64,000 nucleotides of DNA from Olavius algarvensis associated proteobacterium Delta 3 (GCA_903231505.1 CAFBRK010000158.1:1-64000), one strand, 5' to 3'; shown: positions 53,895-63,364, counted from the stretch's first letter. Numbers and translations are program-made. The notes: generated from the letters alone by a model not told the origin.

Positions 53895-55190
53895 ATGAAT
53901 ATCATTTTCCTCATCCTCGTGTTGTTCTCCGTCGGTTTCGCGGGTTGGCGTCAGGTATTCGGAGAGCATTCCGCCGGCGCCCCGTCTCCCATGGAAGCGC
54001 TTTCCTCGGCCATGGTCGATTCGGCCGGATCCGCCGTGGAGCTTGCCATCGGCCTTGTGGGAGTGATGGCCCTGTTTCTGGGGTTGATGAAAGTGGCCGA
54101 GGCCGGCGGAATGCTTCAAATTCTGTCCAGGCTCATCCGCCCCCTGATGATCCGCCTGTTTCCGGACGTGCCGCCGGACCACCCGGCCATGGGGGCCATG
54201 GTCCTGAACCTGTCGGCCAACGCACTCGGTCTGGGAAATGCCGCCACACCCTTCGGCATCCGGGCCATGCAGGAACTCGACACGCTCAACCCCCATCGGG
54301 GCACAGCCACCAATGCCATGGCCCTGTTTCTGGCCATCAACACTTCCAGCGTGACGCTGCTGCCCACCGGTGTCATCGCCCTTCGCGCAGCCGCCGGGTC
54401 CGCAGAGCCGGCCGCCATTCTGCCCACCACCCTGTTTGCCACCATCGGATCGACCTGTGTTGCCATTGTCGCGGCCAAGCTTTACAGCCGGTTCGCGCCG
54501 ATCCCACAGATTAAGGACTCGGAGAGTCTTCCGGATGATAATCGCCCGGAAACGGATAACGACCTCGAGCCGATCCACTCTCCGGCGTCAGGATATCCCT
54601 TCTGGGTCAGTCTGCTGGCCCTGGCGGTGCTTGCGGCCATGATTCCTCTGGCGATATTGTACGGCAACATCGTCTCCCCCTGGATCCTACCAGGCCTCAT
54701 GGTTGGCTTTCTCATTTTCGGGGTGGTCCGGAAGGTTCACATCTACGAGGTCTTCGTGGAAGGGGCAACGGAAGGCTTCCAGGTGGCACTGCGCATCATC
54801 CCCTATCTGGTGGCGATTCTGGTCGCTGTTGGCATGCTGAGGGCCAGTGGTGCTTTGGAGAAGATGGTCTCGCTGCTTGGGCCGGCAACCTCCAAATTGG
54901 GGCTTCCGGCAGAAGCGCTCCCCATGGCCCTGATGCGCCCGTTGTCCGGGTCCGGAGCCTATGGCATTCTGGCGTCCATTATCAACGACCCGGCCATCGG
55001 ACCAGACAGCTACACCGGTGTGCTGGTATCTACGCTGCAGGGCTCAACCGAGACCACCTTTTACGTCATGGCCGTCTACTTTGGCGCCGTTCAGGTACGC
55101 CGGGTCCGTCACGCGTTGGCCGCAGGACTGACCGCCGATGTCGCCGGAATCCTCTTTGCGATTATTGCCTGTTCATTTCTGTTTCGGTAA
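53895..55190 (+). CDS. SpmA-SpmB-type nucleoside-recognition membrane protein
   Basis: 431 residues, a fusion of two gate (nucleoside-recognition) domains equal to spore maturation proteins SpmA and SpmB. The first half carries MVLNLSANALGLGNAATPFGIRAMQELD and NTSSVTLLPTG; the second half carries RIIPYLVAILVAVGMLRASG, MRPLSGSGAYG and TLQGSTETTFYVMAVYFG. About eight membrane helices. In non-sporulating proteobacteria the fused form has no proven substrate. No ribosome binding site of note precedes the ATG. No operon partner. Confidence 0.87.
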   Translation: MNIIFLILVLFSVGFAGWRQVFGEHSAGAPSPMEALSSAMVDSAGSAVELAIGLVGVMALFLGLMKVAEAGGMLQILSRLIRPLMIRLFPDVPPDHPAMGAMVLNLSANALGLGNAATPFGIRAMQELDTLNPHRGTATNAMALFLAINTSSVTLLPTGVIALRAAAGSAEPAAILPTTLFATIGSTCVAIVAAKLYSRFAPIPQIKDSESLPDDNRPETDNDLEPIHSPASGYPFWVSLLALAVLAAMIPLAILYGNIVSPWILPGLMVGFLIFGVVRKVHIYEVFVEGATEGFQVALRIIPYLVAILVAVGMLRASGALEKMVSLLGPATSKLGLPAEALPMALMRPLSGSGAYGILASIINDPAIGPDSYTGVLVSTLQGSTETTFYVMAVYFGAVQVRRVRHALAAGLTADVAGILFAIIACSFLFR

Positions 55191-55360
55191 GTGGACAATT
55201 GACACGATGACATGCCCGCCTTATCCTCAATGTCATTAGAATCACTCATTTTATAAGCCCCCGTCAGTTCTTCGATCTCTTTCACAAAACACGCATTCAG
55301 TACCGATACGCATCGGGGTTTCCGCACTTCACGATTATCTCGGCATCCAAGGAGGTCGAC

Positions 55361-57247
55361 ATGGACGACACGCAATTTAGACGTCGCTTGAGCGCCGTTC
55401 TAAGTGCGGATGCCCAGGGATACAGCCGTCTGATGGGTGCCGACGATGTTTCGACCGTTCATAGAATTAAAACCTGTCGCGACATCATGACCCGTTTGAT
55501 CGAGAACAAAAACGGCCGTGTTGTCGATGCACCCGGCGATAACCTTCTTGCAGAATTTGGCAGTGTCGTCGATGCCGTGGATTGCGCTCTGAAAGTCCAG
55601 ATCGAGCTGGCAGAATACAATAACGGCATTCGGGAAGAAGAACAGATGCATTTTCGCATCGGCGTGAATCTGGGGGATCTGGTCATCGACGAAGGTCGCA
55701 TCTATGGCGACGGGGTCAACATCGCTGCCCGACTCGAGAAACTGGCCGAACCCGGTGGGGTCTGCATTTCCGGCGCTGCCTATGAGCAAGTTCAAGGAAA
55801 ATTGGCTCTGGGCTGTGAATACCTCGGTGAACAAGCGGTGAAAAACATTCAACGGCCTGTTCCGGCGTACCGCGTGTGGCTGGAGGAAGGTGCTGCCGCT
55901 TGTGGCATTCCAGTCGGTCGGAAGGCCAAACGTGGAATGCCGTGGAAATACCTCGTACCGATTGCAGCCGCAACAATAATCGTTGCCGCAGCAAGCGCAC
56001 TGTACATGGGGCAGCCGACCACAAAATCAACCCCGAAACCTCCCCCCGCCGAGATCGCGCCGGGCGAAGGTGAAAAGGCGTCCATTGCCGTCCTTCCCTT
56101 CGTCAATCTCGGTGAGAACAAAACCCAGGAATACCTCTGTGACGGCATAACCCGTGATCTGATCACCGATCTCTCAAAATTCCACGATTTGGCCGTGACA
56201 GCCTCATATATGTCCTTTCGATACAAAGGTAAAATAGAGAATCTTGAGAGTATCGCCCACGAGCTGGGCGCCCGGTATGTTCTGGAGGGCAGCATGCAAA
56301 CATCCGGTGACAGGATCCGGGTCAATGCGCAACTGATTGAGGTTCCTTCCGGAAAAACCCTCTGGGCCGATCGCTACGATCGAAAAACCCGGGAAATGTT
56401 TGATGTTCAGGAAGACATCATCCAGACCATTGTGCGGGTGTTATCCTTGAAAATCAGCGAGGCTGAACTGGACCGTATCCGGCAGAAAGACACGGCCAGC
56501 TACGAAGCCTACGACTATGTGCAGCAGGGGTGGTATGAGGCCAGAAAGAGAAAGCGGGACAACAACCGTAAAGCTGCCCAATTGTATCAAAAAGCCGTCG
56601 CCATCGATCCCAACTACGCGGACGCGTATGTCGGTCTGGCGGAAGTGCGTATGGCGGCAGCCAACTACGGATGGACGGAGTTTCCCGGAAAATCTATCCA
56701 ACAGGCGCTGGGGTTTGCCAAGAAAGCTGTAGATATCGACCCGAATAATGCCCAGGCAAGAAGCCAGCTTGGCTATATCTATATGCGATCCGGAGAGTAT
56801 GACCTGGCCGTAAAAGAATTAGAGACTGCAATCGATTTAAATCCGAACAATTGGAGAAGCTACAGAGACATGGGAGCGGTATTGCTCTATTCGGGCCGAC
56901 CGGAAGAGGCCCTGGGATGGTATAAAGAGGCGATGAAATATGACACGGCTATCACAGCAGGCCTGTTTATGAATATGGGCATTATGCACTTGTTAACCGG
57001 ACAATATGAATCAGCGGTGCATTGGTTAGAGGAGGGAACCGTTCGCTGGCCAGACTTTTTAGGAACACATATCGTTCTTGCTGCGGCATATGCCGAAATG
57101 AACCGCCTCCATGATGCACGGAGTGAAGTCGATGAGATCAAACGCATTTCACCGCTCTTTCAAACCGAATTTTACGGGTCGGCATATCGCAACCCCGAAC
57201 ATCGTGCCCGGATTGTCAAAGGGCTGCGTAAAGCAGGCCTCCGGTGA
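55361..57247 (+). CDS. class III adenylate/guanylate cyclase with TolB-like and TPR domains
   Basis: 628 residues. Cyclase domain (about 8-175): LSADAQGYSRLMG carries the first metal Asp, GDNLLAEFGS the second, and GVNIAARLEKLAEPGGVCIS the transition-state Asn and Arg. A single membrane helix (about 194-212) follows. Outside it lie a FlgO/TolB-N-like domain (SIAVLPFVNLGENKTQEYLCDGI, about 236-390) and then TPR repeats (about 405-600), including AVAIDPNYADAYVGLAEV and ETAIDLNPNNWRSYRDMGAVLL. Such receptors are common in rhizobia and Desulfobacterota. A cyclic-nucleotide-binding protein is encoded 5.7 kb downstream. GGAGGT precedes the ATG. Confidence 0.92.
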   Translation: MDDTQFRRRLSAVLSADAQGYSRLMGADDVSTVHRIKTCRDIMTRLIENKNGRVVDAPGDNLLAEFGSVVDAVDCALKVQIELAEYNNGIREEEQMHFRIGVNLGDLVIDEGRIYGDGVNIAARLEKLAEPGGVCISGAAYEQVQGKLALGCEYLGEQAVKNIQRPVPAYRVWLEEGAAACGIPVGRKAKRGMPWKYLVPIAAATIIVAAASALYMGQPTTKSTPKPPPAEIAPGEGEKASIAVLPFVNLGENKTQEYLCDGITRDLITDLSKFHDLAVTASYMSFRYKGKIENLESIAHELGARYVLEGSMQTSGDRIRVNAQLIEVPSGKTLWADRYDRKTREMFDVQEDIIQTIVRVLSLKISEAELDRIRQKDTASYEAYDYVQQGWYEARKRKRDNNRKAAQLYQKAVAIDPNYADAYVGLAEVRMAAANYGWTEFPGKSIQQALGFAKKAVDIDPNNAQARSQLGYIYMRSGEYDLAVKELETAIDLNPNNWRSYRDMGAVLLYSGRPEEALGWYKEAMKYDTAITAGLFMNMGIMHLLTGQYESAVHWLEEGTVRWPDFLGTHIVLAAAYAEMNRLHDARSEVDEIKRISPLFQTEFYGSAYRNPEHRARIVKGLRKAGLR

Positions 57248-57324
57248 AATCACCATTCACAAGCCTGCAATTTGTGGAAGGTCAACAGGAACATTCTCAA
57301 GACGGGCGGATCGTACATCCTGGG

Positions 57325-57786
57325 TTATTCTGCGATCCGGTCGATGACAGCATCCACACTGGCGGTAGTGCTTTCAGCGTCAGGCGTCACCCATCCCAGA
57401 TAAAGTTTTCCATTGACGATTACCCAGTCTTCGGGATTCTCGGCGGCAAACTTGCCGGTCGAAAGACTGACCGCTCAGAATCCGCCATGGCTGGGGGCAT
57501 ACGCTTCCGGGTCGGCGGCAAAACGGTCCCGGTTTTCGCCGCTGGCGAAATGCCACTCCGCTTCGTTCCAATGGTGGGCATATTTTTCCGTTCCCTTGAC
57601 CGCTTTGCCCTCGGTGAAGTAGGCAACCGGGTCATAGCCTTTGATGGCAATGCCCAGAATTTCATCCCCATCCCCATCAGAGGCAACCGCAGGCAGCCCG
57701 TAACTGAAGGCTATCACGAGTCCGAGCACCAACCCCAGCGAAAGTGGAAGAGCGTGAAAAGATATATTCGATGACGTTATATTCAT
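57325..57786 (-). CDS. exported YHS-domain protein with in-frame TGA (candidate Sec)
   Basis: From the ATG at 57786 (AGGAGG 7 bases upstream) a signal peptide (about residues 1-36, ending AVA-S) leads to a YHS domain: IKGYDPVAYFTEGKAVKGTEKYA, HFASGENRDRFAADPEAYAP, SHGGF. The next codon is TGA at 57475-57477. The same frame then continues AVSLSTGKFAAENPEDWVIV and NGKLYLGW to a TAA at 57325. Family members read GGYCA-AVS, so TGA replaces the conserved Cys exactly, and the downstream homology stays in frame. A hairpin CGGCA-AGUU-UGCCG starts 17 bases after the UGA. As a selenoprotein it has 153 residues; read as a stop it would be truncated within the domain. Confidence 0.75.
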
Positions 57787-58254
57787 GGCCAACCTCCTGA
57801 TCGTCACGTTGTTTTTCTAAAGAAACAGTGATGGAGGTTGCTTTGTCTCGGAGTGCAGCAGGGCAGATGTTTCCAGGTCTATGGATACAAAGCACCAGAA
57901 AATAGGGTAACCATGCAGGAAGTCGATGCAAGCTCACGGCCGGAAATTTGATCAGAGGCTTTTGACTTGCGTTGCCAACCTAGATCCGTTATCCGTTCTT
58001 CTGAAGTTCCCCCCTTTGGAACGGGTTCATGGCATCACCCACGAACGTGTATTTTCCTGCTGCTGCCTCCAAAGCGGCGTTCTACCATACAATCTGTCTC
58101 GACCATCTTTTCTACTGATTTACCGAAAACCAAGGATCTCGTGGCAAGGCAAACGGATGGGTACCATCGGCTCCGCTCACTGGACAAAAATGGGAGAACC
58201 GGGGAAGCCTCAGCCCGCCTCTCCGTAGCCGATGAGAATTCAAAGGAGGTTGCG
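57787..58254. other. 468-bp gap, no gene supported
   Basis: It contains the leader of the YHS gene on the left and of the lysozyme-like gene on the right (AAAGGAGG at 58242-58249). A long open frame on the plus strand is the upstream extension of the lysozyme-like gene and lacks protein-like composition. Confidence 0.5.
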
Positions 58255-59039
58255 ATGGCAAAAGGATCCATAAAACGCCGTATTCAGCGCATTCAACGAC
58301 ATCTCGGGATGAAAGCAGATGGTTTGATCGGACCGGCGACCCTCACGGCCATTGAGGAAGCGTTGTTCGATGACGCTGTCGAATCCATTGCCAATGACTA
58401 CGCGCTTACCCTGAGCCGAAAAGGTTTGAAGCAACTCGTCAATCACGAAATAGGGTCGGCCGCCTATTACCGCCAGGCGCTTTCCCACCCGATTTGGCCC
58501 GGAGGCCGCTCGGGTGTCACTATCGGTATCGGATATGATCTGGGCTACAACAGTGACAATCAGATTCGAAAAGACTGGTACTCAGTACTAGCCGAAATCG
58601 ATCTGGAGCGGCTCGTCGTCGTTTACGGCCTGAAAGGGCGGCGGCCCGGCAGGCCGTAAACAACGTGCGATCGGTCACGGTGCCGTTGGAGAGCGCCAGG
58701 GAGGTCTTTTTCAAAGCGACCCTGCCCCGCTATGCGCTCCTGACAAAGAAAACCTATCCGGGTGTGGAGAACCTCCATCCGGATGCCCAGACCGCCCTGC
58801 TGTCCTTGATTTACAATCGAGGCGCATCGTTCAAGGGGGCGCGCAGAAGAGAGATGGCCGCCATCAAAGAGCTTGTTGCCACAGCGGATTACGAAGGTAT
58901 CGCACAGCAGATCCGGGCCATGAAGCGATTGTGGGAAGGCAGCGGCCTCAGCGGTCTGCTGAAACGGCGCGACCATGAGGCCAGACTCGTCCGCCTCTCG
59001 GATCGGGAATATGAGACTGTCGAACTGGTCCGGGTGTGA
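58255..59039 (+). pseudogene. lysozyme-like muramidase (pesticin/GH24-type) with peptidoglycan-binding motif, frameshifted
   Basis: The ATG at 58255 follows AAAGGAGG. Residues 1-40 hold a peptidoglycan-binding-like motif (IQRIQRHLGMKADGLIGPATLTAIEEAL). A lysozyme-like domain follows: LVNHEIGSAAYYRQ with a likely catalytic Glu, and VTIGIGYDLGY. At about 58636 (AAAGGGCGGCGGCCC) the frame must change: the first frame ends at 58659, while AARQAVNNVRSVTVPLE... continues in another to 59039 and carries HPDAQTALLSLIYNRGASF. One missing G in the GGG run would restore a 261-residue protein. This may be a sequencing error or a recent mutation. Confidence 0.75.
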
Positions 59040-59072
59040 CCAATAGAACCAGACACGTGACCCTTTGACCCG

Positions 59073-59103
59073 CTTGTCCTGAGCAAGCGCAGCGCGTCGA
59101 AGG
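59073..59103. repeat. dispersed repeat with GTCGAAGG arms, copy 3
   Basis: CTTGTCCTGAGCAAGCGCAG then CGCGTCGAAGG, matching the copy at 21232 over most of its length. Confidence 0.5.
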
Positions 59104-59235
59104 ATGGATGCCTGGTCGCCTCTGGTGCCGCCGGAGGTTTATCGGCCTCAGGCGGGCCGGTAAACATTGGACTCTTCCCTTTGTAGAAATTGAGAAAAGA
59201 GATTCTATCTATCAACTTTTCGAAAATGGTGCCCC

Positions 59236-60273
59236 ATGCCGATTTACAATTGCCACATCCACACATTCACCGCCGATCACGTTCCCAGCGGTTACCTCCC
59301 GTTCGGTTTGGTCGCTCTATTGAAATACAAGCTGATCCGGAAAATTGTTTTTTTTATATTGCGAGTCGCCAACCCGTTTGAGGATCGGGATCAACTCCAC
59401 CGATATGCCAACATTCTGCAGACGTCATACGGACAGCGCCAGGAAAAAATATTCAAACAGGTCCGTGCTTACTATCCCTTGGACACCAAATTCGTGGTGC
59501 TGCCCATGGATTTTGCGTTCATGAGTGCAGGCGCCATCGAAACGGACATCTATCAACAGCACGACGAGTTAGCGTCGCTTCGGGACAATAATTCCGGACA
59601 GGTCATCCCCTTTGTCGCCGTAGATCCCAGGCGAGAGGAGGTGCTTGAAATGCTGAAGGATCTTGTAGAAAATAAAAACTATAGAGGGATAAAAATCTAT
59701 CCACCTTTGGGATATCCCCCGGACCACAGGGTCCTTTACGACGTTTACAAATATGCCCAACGAAAACATCTTCCGATAATGGCACACTGTTCGCGAGGAG
59801 GGGCTAGAAGTCGGGCCATCTCCCGGCAAACAGCGTATGCTTACACGGATCCGGATCGTTACAAGGGTCTGATGAAAACTTTTCCCAATTTACGGTTTTG
59901 CATGGCACACTTCGGCGGAGACGCGGAATGGGAAAATTATTTGGAAAATCCGAGAGCGGAAGCAACGACTGGAAAAGAAAAAAATTGGGTGTCTAAAATT
60001 ATGGATATGATGCGGTCCGGCGAGTATCCACATCTATACGCCGACATCTCTTACACGATTTTCCGGTTCGAAAAAAAGGTCAAGGTGCTGAAAGTCCTCC
60101 TGTCGGATGAGAGGATCCGTTCCCAGGTGTTGTTTGGATCGGATTTTTACATGGTGGAGATCGAAAAATTACATGAAAAACGATTGTCGATTTATTTGCG
60201 CGCAGAACTTGGAGAAGAACTTTTTTGGCAGATTGCCGAAGAAAATCCCAAACGGTACCTGGGCAGATCATAG
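59236..60273 (+). CDS. amidohydrolase-2-type metal-dependent hydrolase
   Basis: 345-residue TIM-barrel hydrolase. NCHIHTF near the start supplies the HxH metal ligands His7 and His9; YRGIKIYPPLG holds the strand-4 lysine region; IMAHCSRGG and FCMAHFGGDAEW carry the next two histidines; and VLFGSDFYMVE carries the catalytic Asp. This set fits the amidohydrolase 2 group (decarboxylases and hydrolases of ring or carboxylic substrates). The substrate is not evident. It is followed 31 bases later by a membrane-anchored unknown and may form an operon with it. Confidence 0.85.
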   Translation: MPIYNCHIHTFTADHVPSGYLPFGLVALLKYKLIRKIVFFILRVANPFEDRDQLHRYANILQTSYGQRQEKIFKQVRAYYPLDTKFVVLPMDFAFMSAGAIETDIYQQHDELASLRDNNSGQVIPFVAVDPRREEVLEMLKDLVENKNYRGIKIYPPLGYPPDHRVLYDVYKYAQRKHLPIMAHCSRGGARSRAISRQTAYAYTDPDRYKGLMKTFPNLRFCMAHFGGDAEWENYLENPRAEATTGKEKNWVSKIMDMMRSGEYPHLYADISYTIFRFEKKVKVLKVLLSDERIRSQVLFGSDFYMVEIEKLHEKRLSIYLRAELGEELFWQIAEENPKRYLGRS

Positions 60274-60304
60274 TTGATTAACTTTGGTGCACACCATTTG
60301 TAAC

Positions 60305-60910
60305 GTGAAAAGAGAAAACACCGGAAACGGAGGAAAAGCAGCCGACATCATCATTAAGCTGTTATTGACGGTGACAGGTTCATTCGTGGCGTTTATCATC
60401 GTCTGCCTCTTGCTGTTTTACACGCAACTCACCCCTGTTCAAGACGTCGATACGTATGCCGGCATCATTACCGAAGGCCGGTCCAATCCCCACCGACAAA
60501 TCTACTTAAGCCACTTTCCGGACAACATTCCGCTTTTGAGCGAAAGGACCGTCTTTTTCTTTTTCCCCGGATTTTTACAGGGTTCCGCCATATATCGATT
60601 GCGACTGGTTCTGCCGGAAGACGAACTGCTTGCCCTGGAAGAAGAACTGCTGAGCAGATCGGATGTCATGGCGATCAGCTTTGAAGATGCCCAATCTTTC
60701 ATCGGCCCCGGCTTTCCGAAATTTGATCACAAGCGGCGACTCAGAGGGGGCTTGTTTCAAGGCTTTGAAACGATCACAGAGGATTTTGACAGCTTCCTGG
60801 TCGCTACCACACCGGATAAGATCCGGGTGGATTGGAACCACCCCGAAATCGGGGGGTTTTCCATCTCCAAAGAGAGAAATGAAATTGTGTTCTGGACGGA
60901 AGATGGATAA
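60305..60910 (+). CDS. membrane-anchored protein of unknown function
   Basis: About 201 residues from a GTG at 60305 (TTG at 60284 and GTG at 60287 are alternatives; none has a good ribosome binding site). One N-terminal membrane helix (LLLTVTGSFVAFIIVCLLLFY, about residues 18-38) anchors a soluble domain that begins QLTPVQDVDTYAGI. The domain has mixed alpha/beta character, and ends GGFSISKERNEIVFWTEDG. No family is recognised. The position behind the amidohydrolase suggests a shared transcript. Confidence 0.6.
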   Translation: MKRENTGNGGKAADIIIKLLLTVTGSFVAFIIVCLLLFYTQLTPVQDVDTYAGIITEGRSNPHRQIYLSHFPDNIPLLSERTVFFFFPGFLQGSAIYRLRLVLPEDELLALEEELLSRSDVMAISFEDAQSFIGPGFPKFDHKRRLRGGLFQGFETITEDFDSFLVATTPDKIRVDWNHPEIGGFSISKERNEIVFWTEDG

Positions 60911-60967
60911 TTCAGGCAAATCATGAAAGATCCGACGAAACCGGATGTCTCATGATTTGTTTTCAGA

Positions 60968-62503
60968 TCAGAAGAGCTTTTTCACTTCTTCCTTGAGTAT
61001 CTTGCCCATGGTATTGCGGGGAATTATATCGAGAAACATGATTTCCTTCGGGCATTTCCAGTCGTGCAGATGCTCCTTGCAATAGGCCTTGATGTCTGCT
61101 TCGGACACCTCGGCGTCAGGTTTCAAGGTAACGGCGGCGACCACTTTTTCTCCCCATTTTTCATCGGGTTTACCCACCACCACCGATTCATCGATTCCAT
61201 CGATCTGGTTGATAACCGTTTCCACCTCCTTGGCCAAAACGTTTTCGCCGCCGGAGATAATGATGTGTTTGATCCGGTCGGTGAGGTAATAATATCCGGC
61301 ATCGTCCATTTTCCCCAGGTCACCGATCCGAAACCAGCCATCCTTGAACGTCTCGGCGGTTTCTTCGGGCTTCCCCCAATAGCCCGGAGTGATGGCCGAA
61401 CTTTTCAGCCAGAGCTCGCCCACTTCTCCGGCAGCCACGTCGGAAAAGCGATTCGGATCGACAATCCGTACCTCAACACCCGGAAGGGGCAGGCCGATGG
61501 AGCCGGGAATTCTCGGCCCGCTTAACGGGTTCGAAAAATTCATTCCGGTTTCGGTCATGCCTTCACGCTCCACCGGCTCCTGCCCAAAAACGCTGGTAAT
61601 ACGCTCAAACTCCTTAACCGGAAGCGGCGCGGATCCGGATGTGAAGAGCCGCATATGGCTGAAATCCAGATACTTTTTGCCGATGATATCCATCAATTGG
61701 GTGTACATGGCGGGTACGGCCATAAACACCGAGCAGACGGCTCCGCCAGTGTTCCGGGAAAGCTCGGCAATCACGGTGTCCGGATGGAATTGATCGAGCA
61801 TGCGCACATGGGAGCCGCTGAGAAGCGCCGTGTGCATGGCAAAGCATAACCCGTGAACATGAAACAGGGGCAACGCATGACACAGTACGTCATTCGCGGA
61901 AAATTCCCATATATCGATGACATTGCGGGCATCATGGACCAGGTTCGCGTGGGTCAGCATGGTTCCCTTGGGATTGCCGGTGGTTCCGGATGTATAAACA
62001 ATCAGACCTGGGTCACCCGGAGCGATCCCGATGCCCGGGGCGGAATCAGATGCGGCTCGGAAAAAATCGATATCCTGATAGGCCAGGCCGGTTGCCACTT
62101 CCAGCAGCTTGGCCCTGGAATCGATCTCCCTAAGCAACGATACTTTATCCGGCTCTGTGATAATTAAACCGGCAGAGGCATCCCCGAGGAGATATTCCAG
62201 CTCGCTTTTCTTGAACCCGGGATTGAGCGGTACCGCCATCGCACCGATACGGTGCAGTGCAAAATGGGCCGTCACGGCAACGAGCGATTTGCGAATGAAC
62301 AGGATCACCCGGTCGCCTTTCTTCACTCCCAAATCCAGAAGGAAGTTCGCAAATCGGTTCACATCCGCCTGTAGCTGCCCAAAGGTTACTTCGGTTTCAT
62401 TCCGTCCGTCTCGCAAAAAGGTGACGGCGGTATTGTCGGCATGCTCCCTTGCGACCGCCTCAAGCCAGTCGCCAATGGTTTCGGATGCCATGGCGTTCTC
62501 CAT
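60968..62503 (-). CDS. acyl-CoA synthetase (AMP-forming)
   Basis: 511 residues of the ANL superfamily. The A3 loop YTSGTTGNPKGTMLTH (about residue 170) binds ATP phosphates; FTSGSAPLPVKEFERI, GMTETGMNFSNP (A5) and WFRIGDLGKMDDAGYYYLTDRIKH (A7/A8) follow; the C-terminal lysine is in PRNTMGKILKEEV. It activates a carboxylic acid to its CoA thioester via acyl-AMP. Length and sequence fit the short to medium or long-chain acyl-CoA/malonyl-CoA synthetase group; the substrate is not decided. The first ATG has AAGGA upstream; a second ATG at 62491 is also possible. Confidence 0.9.
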   Translation of the reverse strand: MENAMASETIGDWLEAVAREHADNTAVTFLRDGRNETEVTFGQLQADVNRFANFLLDLGVKKGDRVILFIRKSLVAVTAHFALHRIGAMAVPLNPGFKKSELEYLLGDASAGLIITEPDKVSLLREIDSRAKLLEVATGLAYQDIDFFRAASDSAPGIGIAPGDPGLIVYTSGTTGNPKGTMLTHANLVHDARNVIDIWEFSANDVLCHALPLFHVHGLCFAMHTALLSGSHVRMLDQFHPDTVIAELSRNTGGAVCSVFMAVPAMYTQLMDIIGKKYLDFSHMRLFTSGSAPLPVKEFERITSVFGQEPVEREGMTETGMNFSNPLSGPRIPGSIGLPLPGVEVRIVDPNRFSDVAAGEVGELWLKSSAITPGYWGKPEETAETFKDGWFRIGDLGKMDDAGYYYLTDRIKHIIISGGENVLAKEVETVINQIDGIDESVVVGKPDEKWGEKVVAAVTLKPDAEVSEADIKAYCKEHLHDWKCPKEIMFLDIIPRNTMGKILKEEVKKLF

Positions 62504-62511
62504 ACTATCCT

Positions 62512-62588
62512 TGAAACGATGTTATGCAATGTTCACGTCAACCCGGACATTGCACCATGGTCCGAAAAGATTTTATGCCATATTCGGG
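62512..62588 (-). repeat. dispersed repeat family 2, cluster of three units
   Basis: Read on the minus strand from 62588: CCCGAATATGGCATAAAATC then TTTTCGG (62562-62588), followed by an inverted unit whose plus-strand form is CCCGGACATTGCACCATGG (62542-62560), then GTGAACATTGCATAACATCG then TTTC (62513-62536). The first unit directly follows the stop codon of the dctM fragment. This is the most complex copy of the family. Confidence 0.55.
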
Positions 62589-62771
62589 TTAACCGATCAT
62601 CTTGTTGGGCATCCACGTCGCCAGTTCCGGCCGGATGCACAACAAGACAATCACTAGGAGGTCGATGATTACGAATGGGATCACGCCCAGCAGCACTTTG
62701 GACATGGGAACATCAGGGGCAATATTTTTTACCACATACAGGTTCAACTCGCCCGGCGGGGCTGGTATATC
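62589..62771 (-). pseudogene. C-terminal fragment of a TRAP transporter large permease (DctM-like)
   Basis: Read on the minus strand, about 60 codons end GELNLYVVKNIAPDVPMSKVL, LGVIPFVIIDLLVIVLLCIR and PELATWMPNKMIG, then TAA. This is the standard C-terminus of DctM: the PPVG-NLYVVK-IAPD motif, the last hydrophobic helix and the PELA-WLP ending. The usual PPVG is slightly changed (PAPPGE) and nothing of the preceding 370 residues is present. A remnant of a lost transporter operon. Confidence 0.7.
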
Positions 62772-62920
62772 CTGTAGATCGTCATCACAAAAAACAGCGA
62801 CAGCACCGCAGTTGAGGAGTTATTATGGTAAATATGCAAATATGAAATACGTTCCGTAAATTCCTGGGTTTCAGCCTCGTTCATACTTAATTTTCAAGAT
62901 GCGACCCAGTAATCCCCTGA

Positions 62921-63364
62921 TCATAAAGGTTCACTCCAGCTGCAGGAGAAAAGATCTCGATACAGTCTGGAGAGTTTTTCTGTCAGCACGGCTCCCAGTC
63001 TTTTGACCAATACCAGTCCCACATCCGGATGCTGAGCGAATATTTCGTTCAACCTGTCCCTCTCGATCCGAACCACCTTGGAATCCGTTGCACAGACCCC
63101 TGAAGCGATATAAACACCGCCTTCAACCAGGCTGGACAGACCGAAAACCTCTCCGGGATTAGACAGAGGTATGGCAAAGGTGCCTCCATTTTTGATGACC
63201 AAATTTACGGTGCCCTCTTTCAGTATGAAAATGAATTTGGCGTCTTCACCTTTGTCGAACAAAACTGTCTCTCTTGGACAATCTTCTACACTGTAAATAG
63301 CAGTGATTTTGTCCATCACCTCCGGGTCGATCCCTTTGAAAAACTCTGTTTCGTTGAGAGTCAT
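62921..63364 (-). CDS. cyclic-nucleotide-binding domain protein without HTH
   Basis: 147 residues from the ATG at 63364 (AAAGGAGG 7 bases upstream). A single CNB/Crp-type sensor domain: FFKGIDPEVMDKITAIYSVED, then VLFDKGEDAKFIFILKEGTV and NPGEVFGLSSLVEGGVYIASGVCATDSKVVRIERDRL, ending with two helices. The phosphate-binding cassette of cAMP binders (FGE-AL...R-A) reads FGLSSLVEGGVYIAS, lacking the Arg, so it may bind another ligand or none. No DNA-binding domain follows. It may act through protein contacts. Confidence 0.83.
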   Translation of the reverse strand: MTLNETEFFKGIDPEVMDKITAIYSVEDCPRETVLFDKGEDAKFIFILKEGTVNLVIKNGGTFAIPLSNPGEVFGLSSLVEGGVYIASGVCATDSKVVRIERDRLNEIFAQHPDVGLVLVKRLGAVLTEKLSRLYRDLFSCSWSEPL

